Assembly (NCBI RefSeq): GCF_000154705.2
Contig: NZ_CM002917.1
Coordinates: 576,461 to 640,460, forward strand
DNA: 64,000 nt
Origin: Hoeflea phototrophica DFL-43
GTDB taxonomy: Bacteria > Pseudomonadota > Alphaproteobacteria > Rhizobiales > Rhizobiaceae
Reading direction: 5' to 3'
Shown: positions 1 to 9,659 of the stretch, in pieces
How the letters are laid out: the number at the start of each line of letters is the position of its first letter
How positions within the stretch are numbered: the first letter of the stretch is position 1
Translations under genes and position numbers: made by a program
The notes under the pieces: model-generated
Seen by the model: only the letters and a program-made list of their open reading frames with translations
The model's database searches: none
What the model was told of the DNA's origin: nothing

Positions 1-32
1 CCGCCCTTCCTCGCGAACAGGGCAACTTCGAC

Positions 33-1493
33 ATGACTCCAGGCACTATCGTTCTCATCGTGCTCGTATTGGCTGCGATTGGCTATGTACTCGGCAGGCG
101 GCGGGCATTGCAGGCGGCGAAACGGGACGGAGTGAAGCTTCACTCACTGCCAAGTTATTATGGAGAGTCGGTCGCGCTGTTTACGGCCGTTCCTGCACTC
201 TTTCTGATGGCTGCTTGGCTATTCGTGCAGCCCATTGTGATCGAAGGCAGCATCAGCGGCAAAATTCCAGATTCTGTCGTTCCCGAAGGCGGCGCCAAAA
301 GCCTGGTCATGGTGGACGTGCGCAGGATTGCCGACGGGCTCGGGCTGCTCACCGCGCAAGGCGATCTTTCAGAAGACGATCTTGTCGACATGCGCGCTGA
401 CCTGACCAATGTCCGTTCCCGGCTTGCCGAAGTCGGCGTCGCGCTGGGTTCGAATGTGGAGCCTGCAGTTTTCGAGGCGGCCAAGTCCTACCGCGCGGCC
501 GACAAGGCGGCTTCGGCTGTTCGCAGCATTGCAGTGATCCTGACGGCACTCGCTTTGGGGTTTTGGGCGTGGCGGAGAATATCCCCCAAACTGCGCGCTC
601 GAAACATAACCGAAACATTCATCAAGGCGCTGTTGATGGGGTCTTCGCTGGTCGCGATCCTGACCACTGTGGGCATCGTCGCATCACTGCTGTTCGAATC
701 GCTCCAGTTCTTCCAGCTCTACCCGGCTACCAAGTTCTATTTCTCGACCGTCTGGAATCCGCAATTCCGCGGCGGTTCCGATTTCGGTTTCCTGCCCTTG
801 CTTTGGGGCACGCTTTACGTGTCCTTCATCGCGCTTTCTGTGGCGGTTCCGATTGGCCTTATGATCGCCATTTACCTGGCGGAGTATTCGGGCAGTGCCC
901 TTCGCAGCTTCGCCAAGCCTGCCATTGAGGTTCTCGCCGGCATTCCCACAATCGTCTACGGACTGTTTGCCCTGATCACGGTTGGACCCTTCCTGCGCGA
1001 CTGGATTGCCCAGCCGCTCGGTATCGGAACGTCCTCGTCTTCAGTGATGACCGCCGGTCTGGTTATGGGCATCATGCTGATCCCCTTTATCTCGTCCCTG
1101 TCAGACGACATCATCAATGCGGTTCCTCAGGCAATGCGCGACGGCTCCTACGGCCTCGGCGCGACCCAGTCGGAAACGATCAAACAGGTGATCCTGCCGG
1201 CTGCCTTGCCGGGCATCGTCGGCGCCTTCTTGCTGGCCGCCAGCCGGGCTATTGGTGAAACCATGATCGTGGTGATGGGCGCAGGTGCAGCCGCACGGCT
1301 CAACCTCAACCCCTTCGAGGCAATGACAACGGTAACTGTGAAAATCGTCAGCCAGCTGACCGGAGACACCGAGTTTGCCAGCCCGGAAACCCTGGTGGCC
1401 TTCGCGCTTGGCCTGACCCTGTTTGTCTTCACCCTCGGCCTCAACGTTCTGGCGCTCTACATTGTGCGCAAATACCGGGAGCAATACGATTGA
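33..1493 (+). CDS. pstC: Phosphate ABC transporter permease PstC
   Basis: Inner-membrane permease subunit of the high-affinity PstSCAB phosphate importer. The C-terminal half carries the ABC-permease signature region (QAMRDGSYGLGATQSETIKQ, then LPAALPGIVGAFLLAASRAIGE). At 486 residues it is far longer than the roughly 320 of E. coli PstC. The extra N-terminal part has hydrophobic segments near residues 5-22 and 48-66 plus a charged soluble stretch, a form common in alphaproteobacteria. The stop overlaps the start of pstA, so the two are translationally coupled. pstS and phoR are not visible and may lie to the left of the window. The ATG start follows a weak AGGG. Confidence 0.95.
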   Translation: MTPGTIVLIVLVLAAIGYVLGRRRALQAAKRDGVKLHSLPSYYGESVALFTAVPALFLMAAWLFVQPIVIEGSISGKIPDSVVPEGGAKSLVMVDVRRIADGLGLLTAQGDLSEDDLVDMRADLTNVRSRLAEVGVALGSNVEPAVFEAAKSYRAADKAASAVRSIAVILTALALGFWAWRRISPKLRARNITETFIKALLMGSSLVAILTTVGIVASLLFESLQFFQLYPATKFYFSTVWNPQFRGGSDFGFLPLLWGTLYVSFIALSVAVPIGLMIAIYLAEYSGSALRSFAKPAIEVLAGIPTIVYGLFALITVGPFLRDWIAQPLGIGTSSSSVMTAGLVMGIMLIPFISSLSDDIINAVPQAMRDGSYGLGATQSETIKQVILPAALPGIVGAFLLAASRAIGETMIVVMGAGAAARLNLNPFEAMTTVTVKIVSQLTGDTEFASPETLVAFALGLTLFVFTLGLNVLALYIVRKYREQYD

Positions 1494-2845
1494 CCGATTT
1501 TCCCGCCGATCACTCTGCGGCCAGTGCCGCAACCGGACGCTCGCTATTGAAGGTTGGGGAGCGCACCCGCAAACGCAATGCGGCTGAGAAGCGCTTCCGC
1601 ATGATGGGCTTGGCTGCCGTGATATTCGGCCTGCTTGCCCTCGTCGGTCTCATGGCGTCCATCTTGTCGAATGGTCTGTCCTCTTTCAACCAGACCTACA
1701 TCTCGCTGGACGTCTATCTTGACCCGGCGAAGCTGGACAAGAATGGCAATCGCGCGCCGGAGGATCTGAAGAAGATCACCACCTTCACCATCCAGCCGCT
1801 CATAAAGACGGCCATGCAGGATATGATGCAAGAGCGTGGATTTGCCGCCGAAGGCGTCAACGCCAAGGAGGCGGCAGCGCTGGTGTCCAAGGAAGCTCCG
1901 GCTGACCTGCGCCGCTTTGTTCTGGCCAACCCGGATCAGATCGGTGAGACCATTTCCTTTGATCTTCTCGCGTCCGGCCGCATCGATGGCTACTTCAAGG
2001 GGCGGGTGACGATGGAAAGCGCCGCGCTCGACCGGAATATCTCGCCTGAACAGCTGGTCCTTGCCGATAGGCTGAAAGATGCCGGCATCATGGATTTGCG
2101 CTTCAATTGGTCGTTTTTCACTGCACCCGACGCGTCTGATACGCGGCCTGAAGCCGCCGGTCTTGGTGTGGCGATCCTCGGATCGGCCTACATGATGCTG
2201 ATTGTGCTGGCGCTGTCACTGCCCATTGGTGTCGCCGCTTCGATTTATCTCGAGGAGTTTGCGCCGAAGAACCGTTGGACCGATCTGATCGAGGTGAACA
2301 TTGCTAACCTCGCGGCTGTTCCCTCGATTGTGTTCGGTATCCTCGGACTGGCGCTGTTCATCAACTTTATCGGCCTTCCTCAGTCAGCCCCGGTGGTTGG
2401 CGCCCTGGTGCTCACGCTAATGACATTGCCAACGATCATCATCGCCACGCGCGCCGCGCTCAAGGCGGTCCCGCCGTCGATCCGCGATGCCGCGCTGGGT
2501 ATCGGGGCCTCGAAAATGCAGGCGATCTTCCACCATGTGCTGCCGCTCGCAGCCCCTGGCATCTTGACCGGCGCAATCATTGGCCTGGCCCAGGCGCTCG
2601 GTGAAACGGCACCGCTGCTCCTGATCGGAATGGTGGCCTTTGTTCGCGAATATCCCGGCGCGCCGCCTGAGGGGTTCTTCGACCCGGCATCAGCGCTTCC
2701 GGTTCAAGTCTACAACTGGACCCAGCGTGGTGACCCGGCTTTTATCGAGCGCGCATCTGGTGCAATCATCGTGCTGCTGGTGTTCCTGGTCATCATGAAT
2801 GCTGTTGCCATTCTGCTTCGCCGTCGCTTCGAACGCCGATGGTAG
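1490..2845 (+). CDS. pstA: Phosphate ABC transporter permease PstA
   Basis: Second permease subunit of the phosphate importer, partner of PstC. It has the permease motif (IRDAALGIGASKMQAIFHHVLP, LAQALGETAPLLLIGM) and about six C-terminal membrane segments. It is 451 residues long. The long N-terminal extension (one membrane segment near residues 38-60 followed by a soluble domain to about 225) resembles the DUF3333-type domain found in alphaproteobacterial PstA. The only start that keeps the coupling is TTG, overlapping the pstC stop by four bases; a later start is possible. Confidence 0.94.
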   Translation: MTDFPADHSAASAATGRSLLKVGERTRKRNAAEKRFRMMGLAAVIFGLLALVGLMASILSNGLSSFNQTYISLDVYLDPAKLDKNGNRAPEDLKKITTFTIQPLIKTAMQDMMQERGFAAEGVNAKEAAALVSKEAPADLRRFVLANPDQIGETISFDLLASGRIDGYFKGRVTMESAALDRNISPEQLVLADRLKDAGIMDLRFNWSFFTAPDASDTRPEAAGLGVAILGSAYMMLIVLALSLPIGVAASIYLEEFAPKNRWTDLIEVNIANLAAVPSIVFGILGLALFINFIGLPQSAPVVGALVLTLMTLPTIIIATRAALKAVPPSIRDAALGIGASKMQAIFHHVLPLAAPGILTGAIIGLAQALGETAPLLLIGMVAFVREYPGAPPEGFFDPASALPVQVYNWTQRGDPAFIERASGAIIVLLVFLVIMNAVAILLRRRFERRW

Positions 2846-2923
2846 GCGCTGGAAGGACATCAGGCTACAATCAATAGGGTTCGAAGGATCCGGAACGGAT
2901 AAAGGAACATGGAGATGAACATC

Positions 2924-3730
2924 ATGTCTGAAGCGGCGACGGAAGACGCGGTCAACGCATCGGTTGACAATCCTGTCATCAAGATGCGTGGAAATGACGT
3001 TAGCGTTTTCTATGGCGAGAAGCAGGCTCTTTTCGATGTCAATCTCGACATCCGGCAGAACAGCGTGACCGCCTTGATCGGTCCGTCCGGCTGCGGCAAG
3101 TCCACTTTCCTGCGTTGTCTCAACCGCATGAACGACACCATTGATATTTGCCGGGTCACTGGCGACATCACACTCGACAGTGAAAACATCTATGCCCCGA
3201 TGATTGACGTGGTCGAACTGCGGGCGCGCGTCGGTATGGTGTTTCAGAAACCCAATCCGTTTCCCAAGTCGATTTATGAGAACATCGTCTACGGACCACG
3301 CATCCATGGCCAGGTTTCGACCCGCGCAGAGATGGACGAGATTGTCGAGCGCAGCCTGATCAAGGCTGGGCTGTTCGAAGAGGTCAAGGACCGCCTTCAC
3401 GAAGCAGGGACCGGTCTTTCAGGTGGTCAGCAACAGCGGCTTTGTATCGCGCGCGCCATTGCGGTCAGCCCGGAAGTGATCCTGATGGACGAGCCTTGTT
3501 CAGCGCTTGATCCGATTGCCACGGCAAAGGTCGAGGAACTGATCGACGAGCTTCGTGTCAACTACACCATTGTCATCGTCACCCACTCGATGCAGCAGGC
3601 CGCACGTGTGTCACAGCGCACGGCCATGTTCCACCTTGGCAAGCTGATCGAAGAAGGTCCGACCGACAAGATGTTCACCAAGCCCGATGAAAAGCTGACC
3701 CAGGACTACATCACTGGGCGGTTTGGCTAA
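2924..3730 (+). CDS. pstB: Phosphate ABC transporter ATPase PstB
   Basis: Cytoplasmic ATPase that drives PstCA. Walker [10 protein letters not shown] lies near residue 53, the signature LSGGQQQR near 165, and Walker B VILMDEP near 185. The protein has 268 residues, the usual PstB size. Two in-frame ATGs lie upstream (2909 and 2915). I chose 2924 because GGAG at 2911-2914 sits nine bases before it and the upstream codons add only five residues. It lies 78 bases after pstA in the same operon. Confidence 0.95.
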   Translation: MSEAATEDAVNASVDNPVIKMRGNDVSVFYGEKQALFDVNLDIRQNSVTALIGPSGCGKSTFLRCLNRMNDTIDICRVTGDITLDSENIYAPMIDVVELRARVGMVFQKPNPFPKSIYENIVYGPRIHGQVSTRAEMDEIVERSLIKAGLFEEVKDRLHEAGTGLSGGQQQRLCIARAIAVSPEVILMDEPCSALDPIATAKVEELIDELRVNYTIVIVTHSMQQAARVSQRTAMFHLGKLIEEGPTDKMFTKPDEKLTQDYITGRFG

Positions 3731-3788
3731 ATCACGGCTTCTTGCGACTGCCGGTCACGTCGCAACATTTGGATTGAAGGATCAAGCA

Positions 3789-4511
3789 ATGCCCGATGCA
3801 CATACCGTCTCGGCCTATGATGATGACCTGCGCTTTCTCAACCGCCGCCTTTCCGAGATGGGCGGCATCGCCGAGCGCATGGTCGCCGATGCTGTTGCCG
3901 CCTTGGTCAACGCGGATTCGGCCACCGCACAGCGGGTGATCTCCGAGGACCTGCTGCTCGACAATGGCGAACGCGAAATCTACGACAAGGCAGTTCTGGT
4001 GATTGCAAAGCGCCAGCCAATGGCGTCCGACCTGCGTGAAATCATTGGTTCCATCCGGATCGCCTCGGATCTCGAACGGGTCGGTGATCTGGGAAAGAAC
4101 ATCGCCAAGCGGGTGATCGCGGTGCACACCATGGCGCAGCCGCGCAAGCTGGTGCGCGGACTGGAGCACCTGGCCGAACTGGCGCTGACGCAGCTCAAGG
4201 AAGTGCTTGATGCCTTCTCGACGCGCTCGCCGGATCTGGCCAATTCGATCCGTGAACGCGACGAGGAAATCGACGCGATCTACACCTCGCTTTTCCGGGA
4301 GCTTCTCACATACATGATGGAAGATCCGCGCAACATCACGGCCTGCACGCATCTGCTGTTTTGTGCCAAGAACATCGAGCGAATTGGCGATCACGCCACC
4401 AACATCGCTGAAACCGTGTATTACGTGGCCACTGGCGAACAGCTTGCTGGCGACCGGCCGAAAGACGACGACTCCGCCAGCGTGATTGCGCCCGAGCCGG
4501 GCGCGGCGTAG
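3789..4511 (+). CDS. phoU: Phosphate signalling protein PhoU
   Basis: Cytoplasmic all-helical negative regulator linking the Pst transporter to PhoR/PhoB signalling. Two PhoU repeats are visible, each with the helical metal-binding pattern (DLERVGDLGKNIAKR near residues 83-98; NIERIGDHATNIAE in the second half). The frame is open from 3723, overlapping pstB, but the ATG at 3789 preceded by an AAGGATCAAG ribosome-binding region gives the usual PhoU length of 240 residues. It lies between pstB and phoB, the standard order. Confidence 0.95.
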   Translation: MPDAHTVSAYDDDLRFLNRRLSEMGGIAERMVADAVAALVNADSATAQRVISEDLLLDNGEREIYDKAVLVIAKRQPMASDLREIIGSIRIASDLERVGDLGKNIAKRVIAVHTMAQPRKLVRGLEHLAELALTQLKEVLDAFSTRSPDLANSIRERDEEIDAIYTSLFRELLTYMMEDPRNITACTHLLFCAKNIERIGDHATNIAETVYYVATGEQLAGDRPKDDDSASVIAPEPGAA

Positions 4512-4532
4512 TTTCAGGGAGATCATCAAGCA

Positions 4533-5222
4533 ATGGCGATGAGTCCCAGAATAACCGTGGTGGAAGACGAAGAGGCTCTCTCCGTCCTGCTGCAGTACAA
4601 TCTGGAAGCTGAGGGCTACGAGGTCGATGCCGTCTTGCGCGGTGATGAAGCCGAGATCCACTTGCAGGAACGCGTGCCTGATCTTCTGATCCTTGACTGG
4701 ATGCTACCTGGCATTTCCGGCATCGAGCTTTGCCGCCGCCTGCGCGCGCGGCCGGAGACGGAGCGTCTGCCGATCATCATGCTGACGGCGCGTGGCGAGG
4801 AAAGCGAGCGTGTCCGCGGTCTTGCCACCGGCGCTGATGACTATGTGGTGAAACCGTTCTCGACGCCGGAATTGCTGGCAAGGGTGCGCGCAATGTTGCG
4901 GCGCGCGAGCCCAGAGGTGATCTCCAGCCTGCTCAAGGTCGGTGATATCGAGCTTGATCGCGAGACCCACAGAGTCCGCCGCCGTGCCCGTGACATCAAG
5001 CTTGGACCCACCGAATTCAGGCTTCTGGAATTCCTGATGAGTTCGCCAGGCCGTGTTTATTCACGCGCGCAGCTGCTCGATGGTGTCTGGGGACATGATG
5101 TCTATGTCGATGAGCGCACGGTGGATGTGCATGTCGGCCGTCTGCGCAAGGCTGTCAATCTTTCCGGAATGCGCGACATCATCCGCACGGTCCGTGGCGC
5201 TGGCTACTCGATTGAAGCCTGA
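4533..5222 (+). CDS. phoB: Phosphate regulon response regulator PhoB
   Basis: OmpR-type response regulator that activates pho genes under phosphate limitation. The receiver domain has the acidic pocket at E11/D12, phospho-acceptor D55 (LLILDWMLPG) and a conserved lysine near 107 (YVVKPF). The C-terminal winged helix contains GPTEFRLLEFL, VDVHVGRLRKA and the terminal RTVRGAGYSIE. It has 229 residues, as expected. It is the last gene of the pst-pho operon and ends 28 bases before a strong terminator. The cognate kinase PhoR is not in the window. Confidence 0.96.
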   Translation: MAMSPRITVVEDEEALSVLLQYNLEAEGYEVDAVLRGDEAEIHLQERVPDLLILDWMLPGISGIELCRRLRARPETERLPIIMLTARGEESERVRGLATGADDYVVKPFSTPELLARVRAMLRRASPEVISSLLKVGDIELDRETHRVRRRARDIKLGPTEFRLLEFLMSSPGRVYSRAQLLDGVWGHDVYVDERTVDVHVGRLRKAVNLSGMRDIIRTVRGAGYSIEA

Positions 5223-5250
5223 TCAAGGCATGATCCAGTTTGCAAAATGA

Positions 5251-5280
5251 AAAAGCCCGGATCATTTGATCCGGGCTTTT
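5251..5280. terminator. Bidirectional intrinsic terminator between phoB and gcrA
   Basis: A perfect inverted repeat AAAAGCCCGGATC / GATCCGGGCTTTT with a four-base ATTT loop. The A-run on the left and T-run on the right make it functional on both strands, so it can end phoB (+) and gcrA (-) transcripts. Confidence 0.9.
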
Positions 5281-5302
5281 GCTCGTTTTCAACCGATCTG
5301 GT

Positions 5303-5827
5303 TCAGCGGGCCCGCCTGCGCTCGCTTGATGGCTGGAACGCCAGTTTGGCGTGATAGCTGCAATAGGGCGAGGCATCGCCTGAGTCATTGCCGCAGAAGT
5401 GAAAGTCTTCGAGCAATGGATCGCCGATCGGCCATTTGCAGGTCCGCTCCGAAAGCTCCACCAGAGTGAGCCTGCGCGAAATCGGTACCACAACGTCTTC
5501 CATCGGCCTGGTGTCGAGGTCTTCCACAGCCACCGCTTCGACGTCCTGCTTGAGAGCCGCTCCGCCGCTGGAACGGCTGACTGTACGTGTTGTCTGCGCT
5601 GCGTTCCGGCCAGCATAAGCTGGCGCCCGCGGTGCTGCAGTGGTGCGTTTGGTGCGAACCGAAGACTGTCCACCGCTCTTGGCGCGGCCTGGAAGGTTGA
5701 GCCGGTGCACTTTGCCGATCACCGCATTGCGGCTTACGCCGCCGAGTTGCGCCGCAATCTGGCTTGCGCTGAGCCCGTCCGCCCAGAGTTTCGTGAGTTT
5801 TTCAACTCGTTCATCAGTCCAGTTCAT
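5303..5827 (-). CDS. gcrA: Cell-cycle regulator GcrA
   Basis: Alphaproteobacterial sigma-70 cofactor that activates promoters carrying CcrM-methylated GANTC sites. The N terminus is the family signature (MNWTDERVEKL, then SQIAAQLGGVSRNAVIGKVHRL), a helix-turn-helix. The C-terminal sigma-binding part holds conserved CKWPIGDP and FHFCG. The middle is low-complexity and basic. It has 174 residues, as usual. The frame is open further upstream, but the ATG at 5827 follows GGAGAGAG and gives the canonical start. It converges with phoB across the shared terminator. Its upstream region holds a GANTC cluster, which would fit self-regulation. Confidence 0.96.
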   Translation of the reverse strand: MNWTDERVEKLTKLWADGLSASQIAAQLGGVSRNAVIGKVHRLNLPGRAKSGGQSSVRTKRTTAAPRAPAYAGRNAAQTTRTVSRSSGGAALKQDVEAVAVEDLDTRPMEDVVVPISRRLTLVELSERTCKWPIGDPLLEDFHFCGNDSGDASPYCSYHAKLAFQPSSERRRAR

Positions 5828-5974
5828 GCCACTCTCTCCATTTACCCCGTGTCTTGGGATGGCAGAATCCCTCTTCGCTGCTCCGGATGGCCGGAGCTGT
5901 AGCACTCGGTTACATTGAGGAAATTAGTGTCCGCCGCGAACGTCTAATTCGTAGGCTCAACGTAGAGCTACGCA

Positions 5975-6011
5975 GACTCGGTTACAAGAGTCAGCGGATT
6001 CCAGGTGATTC
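5975..6011. promoter_or_regulatory. Cluster of four CcrM (GANTC) methylation sites
   Basis: GACTC at 5975-5979, GAGTC at 5988-5992, GATTC at 5997-6001 and GATTC at 6007-6011. The first two form an inverted repeat with an eight-base spacer. The cluster lies 148-184 bp upstream of the gcrA start codon. GANTC is the CcrM methylation target and methylated GANTC near promoters is the GcrA recruitment signal in Caulobacter. That this cluster controls gcrA itself or argD is inference. Confidence 0.65.
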
Positions 6012-6160
6012 GTTTTTTTGGTTTTCCCCAACTTACCGGCAGCGCAGCACCACAGTCGGGTTCGGATCTGCGGTGTGGTGACCGGTTCGAGTTTTGGCAG
6101 CCAGCGGAATGCTAAAACACCTGCCACACCGTCGTAACACTACGGGAAACCGCAGTCTCA

Positions 6161-6189
6161 TTGACAGCACACAGTGAATTGTAAATAGT
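6161..6189 (+). promoter_or_regulatory. Possible sigma-70 promoter for argD
   Basis: TTGACA at 6161-6166 is a consensus -35. A weak -10-like TAAATA/AATAGT follows 15-17 bases later. It lies about 130 bases upstream of argD, directly before the leader hairpin. The -10 match is poor, so this is tentative. Confidence 0.35.
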
Positions 6190-6195
6190 GCGCCT

Positions 6196-6225
6196 GCCGC
6201 CCCGGAAGGGCGGCGTTTTGGTTTT
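6196..6225 (+). terminator. Terminator-like hairpin in the argD leader
   Basis: The stem GCCGCCC / GGGCGGC with loop CGGAA is followed by GTTTTGGTTTT. It looks like an intrinsic terminator on the plus strand, placed between the putative promoter and argD. It could end a short upstream transcript or act as an attenuator. Confidence 0.5.
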
Positions 6226-6316
6226 CCGGCAAGGTTTTTGACGGTCCTTCTGGCACACGCCATCATCAAGTTCCGGCATTCACAATTCCGGCCGGGTTCA
6301 TATGGGAGACGGGCGC

Positions 6317-7504
6317 ATGGCTGACGCCAAGCCGCTTTACGAAACATATAGCCGCTCACCCATCGTGTTTGAGCGCGGGCATGGCGTTTGGCTGGAGACA
6401 CCGGCGGGCGAACGCTATCTCGATTTTGCCGGAGGCATAGCGGTCACCTCGCTTGGCCACACTCATCCGCATCTGGTCGAGGCGCTGAAATCCCAGGCCG
6501 ACAAGCTTTGGCACCTTTCCAATCTGCAGGAAATTCCCGATCAGACCCGGCTCGCCGAGCGTTTGACCGAGGCGACCTTTGCCGACAAGGTGTTCTTCAC
6601 CAATTCGGGTGCGGAAGCACTGGAATGCGCGATCAAGACAGCGCGGCGGCATTTCTATGTAAATGGCCAGCCGCAGCGTTATCGCATCATCACCATTGAA
6701 GGCGCCTTTCATGGCCGCACGCTGGCCACCATCGCCGCCGGCGGCCAGGCAAAATACCTCGAGGGCTTCGGCCCCAAGGTTGAAGGCTTCGATCAGGTTC
6801 CGTTCGGCGATCACGAGGCAATCAAGGCCGCGATCAATGACGAAACCGCTGCCATTCTGGTTGAGCCCGTGCAGGGAGAGGGCGGCATTCGCCCGCTGCC
6901 AAAGGAATGCCTGCGCGGTCTGCGGGACCTGTGCGACGAGCACGGTATTCTGCTGATCCTGGATGAGGTTCAATCCGGCGTTGGCCGCACAGGAATGCTG
7001 TTTGCCCATGAATGGGCAGGCATCACACCAGACATCATGGCCGTGGCCAAGGGCATTGGCGGCGGCTTCCCCTTCGGTGCTTGCCTGGCAACGGCCGAGG
7101 CGGCGGACGGCATGACGCTGGGCACCCATGGCACCACCTATGGCGGAAATCCGCTGGCCATGGCTGTTGGCAACGCCGTGCTCGATGTGGTGCTTGAGGA
7201 CAGTTTCCTTACCCATGTCAACGATGTCACGCTGGTGTTGCGCCAGGGCCTCGCCTCTCTCAAGGACCGCTATCCGGACCTGATTGAAGACATCCGCGGC
7301 ATCGGGCTTCTGACCGGCATCAAATGCGCCAAGTCCAATGCGGATCTGGTCACGGCGATGCGCAACGAGCATTTGCTAGCGGTGCCGGCGGGTGACAATG
7401 TCGTGCGGCTCTTGCCACCGTTGATCGTGTCTGTCGAGGAAGTCCGCGAAGCGCTCCACAGGATCGAGGCGGCGCTCGAAATGCTATCTCCCAAATCCAG
7501 CTGA
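6317..7504 (+). CDS. argD: Acetylornithine aminotransferase
   Basis: PLP-dependent class III aminotransferase of arginine biosynthesis, converting N-acetylglutamate semialdehyde to N-acetylornithine. The PLP lysine is K245 in [10 protein letters not shown]. The cofactor-binding aspartate is in [14 protein letters not shown] and the N-terminal part shows [16 protein letters not shown]. It has 395 residues. The frame opens at 6302, but GGGAG at 6304-6308 places the start at the ATG at 6317. argF follows 14 bases later, so the two are co-transcribed. Some family members also act as succinyldiaminopimelate aminotransferases. Confidence 0.93.
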   Translation: MADAKPLYETYSRSPIVFERGHGVWLETPAGERYLDFAGGIAVTSLGHTHPHLVEALKSQADKLWHLSNLQEIPDQTRLAERLTEATFADKVFFTNSGAEALECAIKTARRHFYVNGQPQRYRIITIEGAFHGRTLATIAAGGQAKYLEGFGPKVEGFDQVPFGDHEAIKAAINDETAAILVEPVQGEGGIRPLPKECLRGLRDLCDEHGILLILDEVQSGVGRTGMLFAHEWAGITPDIMAVAKGIGGGFPFGACLATAEAADGMTLGTHGTTYGGNPLAMAVGNAVLDVVLEDSFLTHVNDVTLVLRQGLASLKDRYPDLIEDIRGIGLLTGIKCAKSNADLVTAMRNEHLLAVPAGDNVVRLLPPLIVSVEEVREALHRIEAALEMLSPKSS

Positions 7505-7518
7505 CTGGACCCTTTATC

Positions 7519-8442
7519 ATGACTGAGACCACAGCCGCCGCGCCCCGGCATTTCCTTGATCTTTCTGCTGTCAGCGCCGCAGAACTGCGCGCCATGATTG
7601 ATGCAGCACGTGCCGCCAAATCCTCCTCGGGCGGTGATCGTCCGCTTGCAGGCAAGATGCTGGCGATGATCTTCGAAAAACCGTCCACCCGTACCCGCGT
7701 GTCGTTTGATGTCGGCATGCGTCAATTGGGCGGCGAGACCCTGTTCCTGTCCGGCACCGAGATGCAGCTTGGCCGTGCAGAAACCATTGCCGATACCGCC
7801 AAGGTGCTCTCGCGCTATGTCGACATCATCATGATCCGCACCATGGATCACGAGCGCATGCTGGAACTGGCCGAACATGCCACCGTGCCGGTGATCAACG
7901 CGCTGACCGATGACACACATCCCTGCCAGATCATGGCCGATATCCTGACCTTTGAGGAACATCGTGGCCCGATCAAGGGCAAGACCCTGGCATGGACAGG
8001 CGATGGCAACAATGTGCTGCACTCGCTGGTCGAAGGCGCGGGACGTTTCGGCTATCGCATGCAGATCGCCACACCGGAGGGGTCCGAGCCTGACATGAGA
8101 TTTGTCGATTGGGCACGGGCTCAGGGTGCCGAGATTGATCTCAGCGCCGATCCGGAGCGTGCCGCCAGCGGTGCGGATTGCATCATTACCGACACCTGGG
8201 TGTCGATGAATCAGGAGCACAAGGCGCGTGGCCACAATGTCTTCCTGCCCTACCAGGTCAATGAAGACTTGATGGCCAAGGCCAACAAGGACGCGCTGTT
8301 CATGCATTGCCTGCCCGCCCACCGCGGCGAGGAAGTCACCAACGAGGTCATGGATGGACCGCAATCGGTGGTGTTCGATGAGGCGGAAAACCGTTTGCAT
8401 GCCCAAAAGGCAATCATGCGCTGGTGCATGGGCGCTTTGTAG
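7519..8442 (+). CDS. argF: Ornithine carbamoyltransferase
   Basis: Converts ornithine and carbamoyl phosphate to citrulline. The carbamoyl-phosphate loop STRTR lies near residues 55-59 ([16 protein letters not shown]), HPCQIMAD near 134, and the ornithine/catalytic loop [11 protein letters not shown] near 262. It has 307 residues, the standard length. It sits directly after argD, giving two consecutive-pathway enzymes in one transcript. Confidence 0.95.
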   Translation: MTETTAAAPRHFLDLSAVSAAELRAMIDAARAAKSSSGGDRPLAGKMLAMIFEKPSTRTRVSFDVGMRQLGGETLFLSGTEMQLGRAETIADTAKVLSRYVDIIMIRTMDHERMLELAEHATVPVINALTDDTHPCQIMADILTFEEHRGPIKGKTLAWTGDGNNVLHSLVEGAGRFGYRMQIATPEGSEPDMRFVDWARAQGAEIDLSADPERAASGADCIITDTWVSMNQEHKARGHNVFLPYQVNEDLMAKANKDALFMHCLPAHRGEEVTNEVMDGPQSVVFDEAENRLHAQKAIMRWCMGAL

Positions 8443-8563
8443 CGGCGCTGTGTTGAGCCTCTGGCGGATCGCCGGGCGAATGCCTACATAGGCCGTTTGG
8501 AATTCGGCCAAACACCCGGGCACGGACCGCGTGCCACCGGAGAATTGTGCCAAACAGTCGGGA

Positions 8564-9562
8564 ATGAACATGGAAACCGAAATCCGTACCCTCGGAGAGC
8601 CGGGCTTCGCCGGAGATGACAGTGTGCTGCCGTTCGAAGTCGATGGCCTGGATGTGCGCGGCCGCATTGTTCAGCTTGGCCCGATGATCGACACCATTCT
8701 GGGCCGGCACGCCTATCCCGAGCCGGTTGCACGATTGCTTGCCGAAGCCATCGCCTTGACGGTGCTGCTTGGTACATCGCTTAAATTCGAAGGCAAGCTG
8801 ATCATTCAGACCAAGGGTGACGGACCCGTTGATCTGCTGGTCGCTGATTTCAGCACGCCGGGTGATCTTCGCGCCTATGCCCGCTTTGATGGCGAGCGGC
8901 TCCAGGCGGCGCAAGAGGCAGGCATGATCACTCCGGCTGAGCTGCTGGGCAATGGCGTGCTGGCCTTCACCATCGACCAGGGCGCCTATATGCAGCGCTA
9001 TCAGGGCATCGTCGAGATGAATGGAGAGTCTCTGGAGGCGATGGCGGAGACCTATTTCCGCCAGTCCGAGCAGATCCCCACCCTTGTCCGCCTGTCGGTA
9101 GCCGAACTGTTTGACCGGGATGCCGAGGGCAACCCGCGCCAAAGCTGGCGCGCCGGCGGCATTGTGGTGCAGTTCCTGCCGCAAGCACCCGACCGCATGC
9201 GCCTGCCCGACCTTCCAGGCGGCGATGCGCCGGAGGGTGTGGAGGACTTCTACCATCACGAGGACGACAGCTGGTCGGAAGCCAAGGCGCTCGTCGCCAC
9301 GGTTGATGCCGGCGAACTGACCGACCCGGAAGTGGGTGCCGAACGCCTGCTCTATCGTCTTTTTCATGAGCGTGGCGCGCGGGTCTACCCGCCGGTGCCG
9401 GTGTTTGACCGCTGCAGTTGTTCGCGTGAGCGGCTTGGTGAGGTCCTGCGCGGTTTCTCCGCCGAGGAACTTACCGACAGTGTGGAAGACGGCGCAATCA
9501 CCGTGCAGTGCGAATTCTGCTCGACCGCTTACAAGTTCGACCCCGACGAATTCGGCGGCTGA
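8564..9562 (+). CDS. hslO: Redox-regulated chaperone Hsp33
   Basis: Cytoplasmic holdase activated by oxidation through a zinc switch. The C-terminal zinc motif is intact: C284-x-C286, 29 residues, then C316-x2-C319 (FDRCSCSRERL ... VQCEFC). It has 332 residues from the ATG at 8564. A GTG at 8531 and an ATG at 8570 are alternative starts, and no ribosome-binding site is decisive. It follows argF by about 120 bases, an association also known in rhizobia. Confidence 0.93.
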   Translation: MNMETEIRTLGEPGFAGDDSVLPFEVDGLDVRGRIVQLGPMIDTILGRHAYPEPVARLLAEAIALTVLLGTSLKFEGKLIIQTKGDGPVDLLVADFSTPGDLRAYARFDGERLQAAQEAGMITPAELLGNGVLAFTIDQGAYMQRYQGIVEMNGESLEAMAETYFRQSEQIPTLVRLSVAELFDRDAEGNPRQSWRAGGIVVQFLPQAPDRMRLPDLPGGDAPEGVEDFYHHEDDSWSEAKALVATVDAGELTDPEVGAERLLYRLFHERGARVYPPVPVFDRCSCSRERLGEVLRGFSAEELTDSVEDGAITVQCEFCSTAYKFDPDEFGG

Positions 9563-9659
9563 AGCCGGAGGATTGCACCCGCAAGCCGCAATATGACAAA
9601 ACTTTAATTTGCCATGTCCAGTCTTTACGTTACCTCTTTGAAGGCAACGGAGGCTGGAA

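Larger units (their letters stand above)
5828..6316. other. Long divergent intergenic region gcrA / argD
   Basis: This stretch of 489 bases has no convincing gene. It holds the GANTC cluster (5975-6011), a short hairpin sequence CGTAG-AG-CTACG (5961-5972), a TTGACA promoter-like element (6161) and a GC-rich hairpin followed by T-runs (6196-6225). Open frames here are short and do not resemble known proteins. A small RNA on the plus strand ending at the hairpin is possible but unproven. Confidence 0.6.

Noticed and set aside
7270..8667. Long minus-strand open frame (465 codons) across argD-argF
   Set aside because: Antisense shadow of two well-identified genes; composition follows their reverse codons and no family motif is present.
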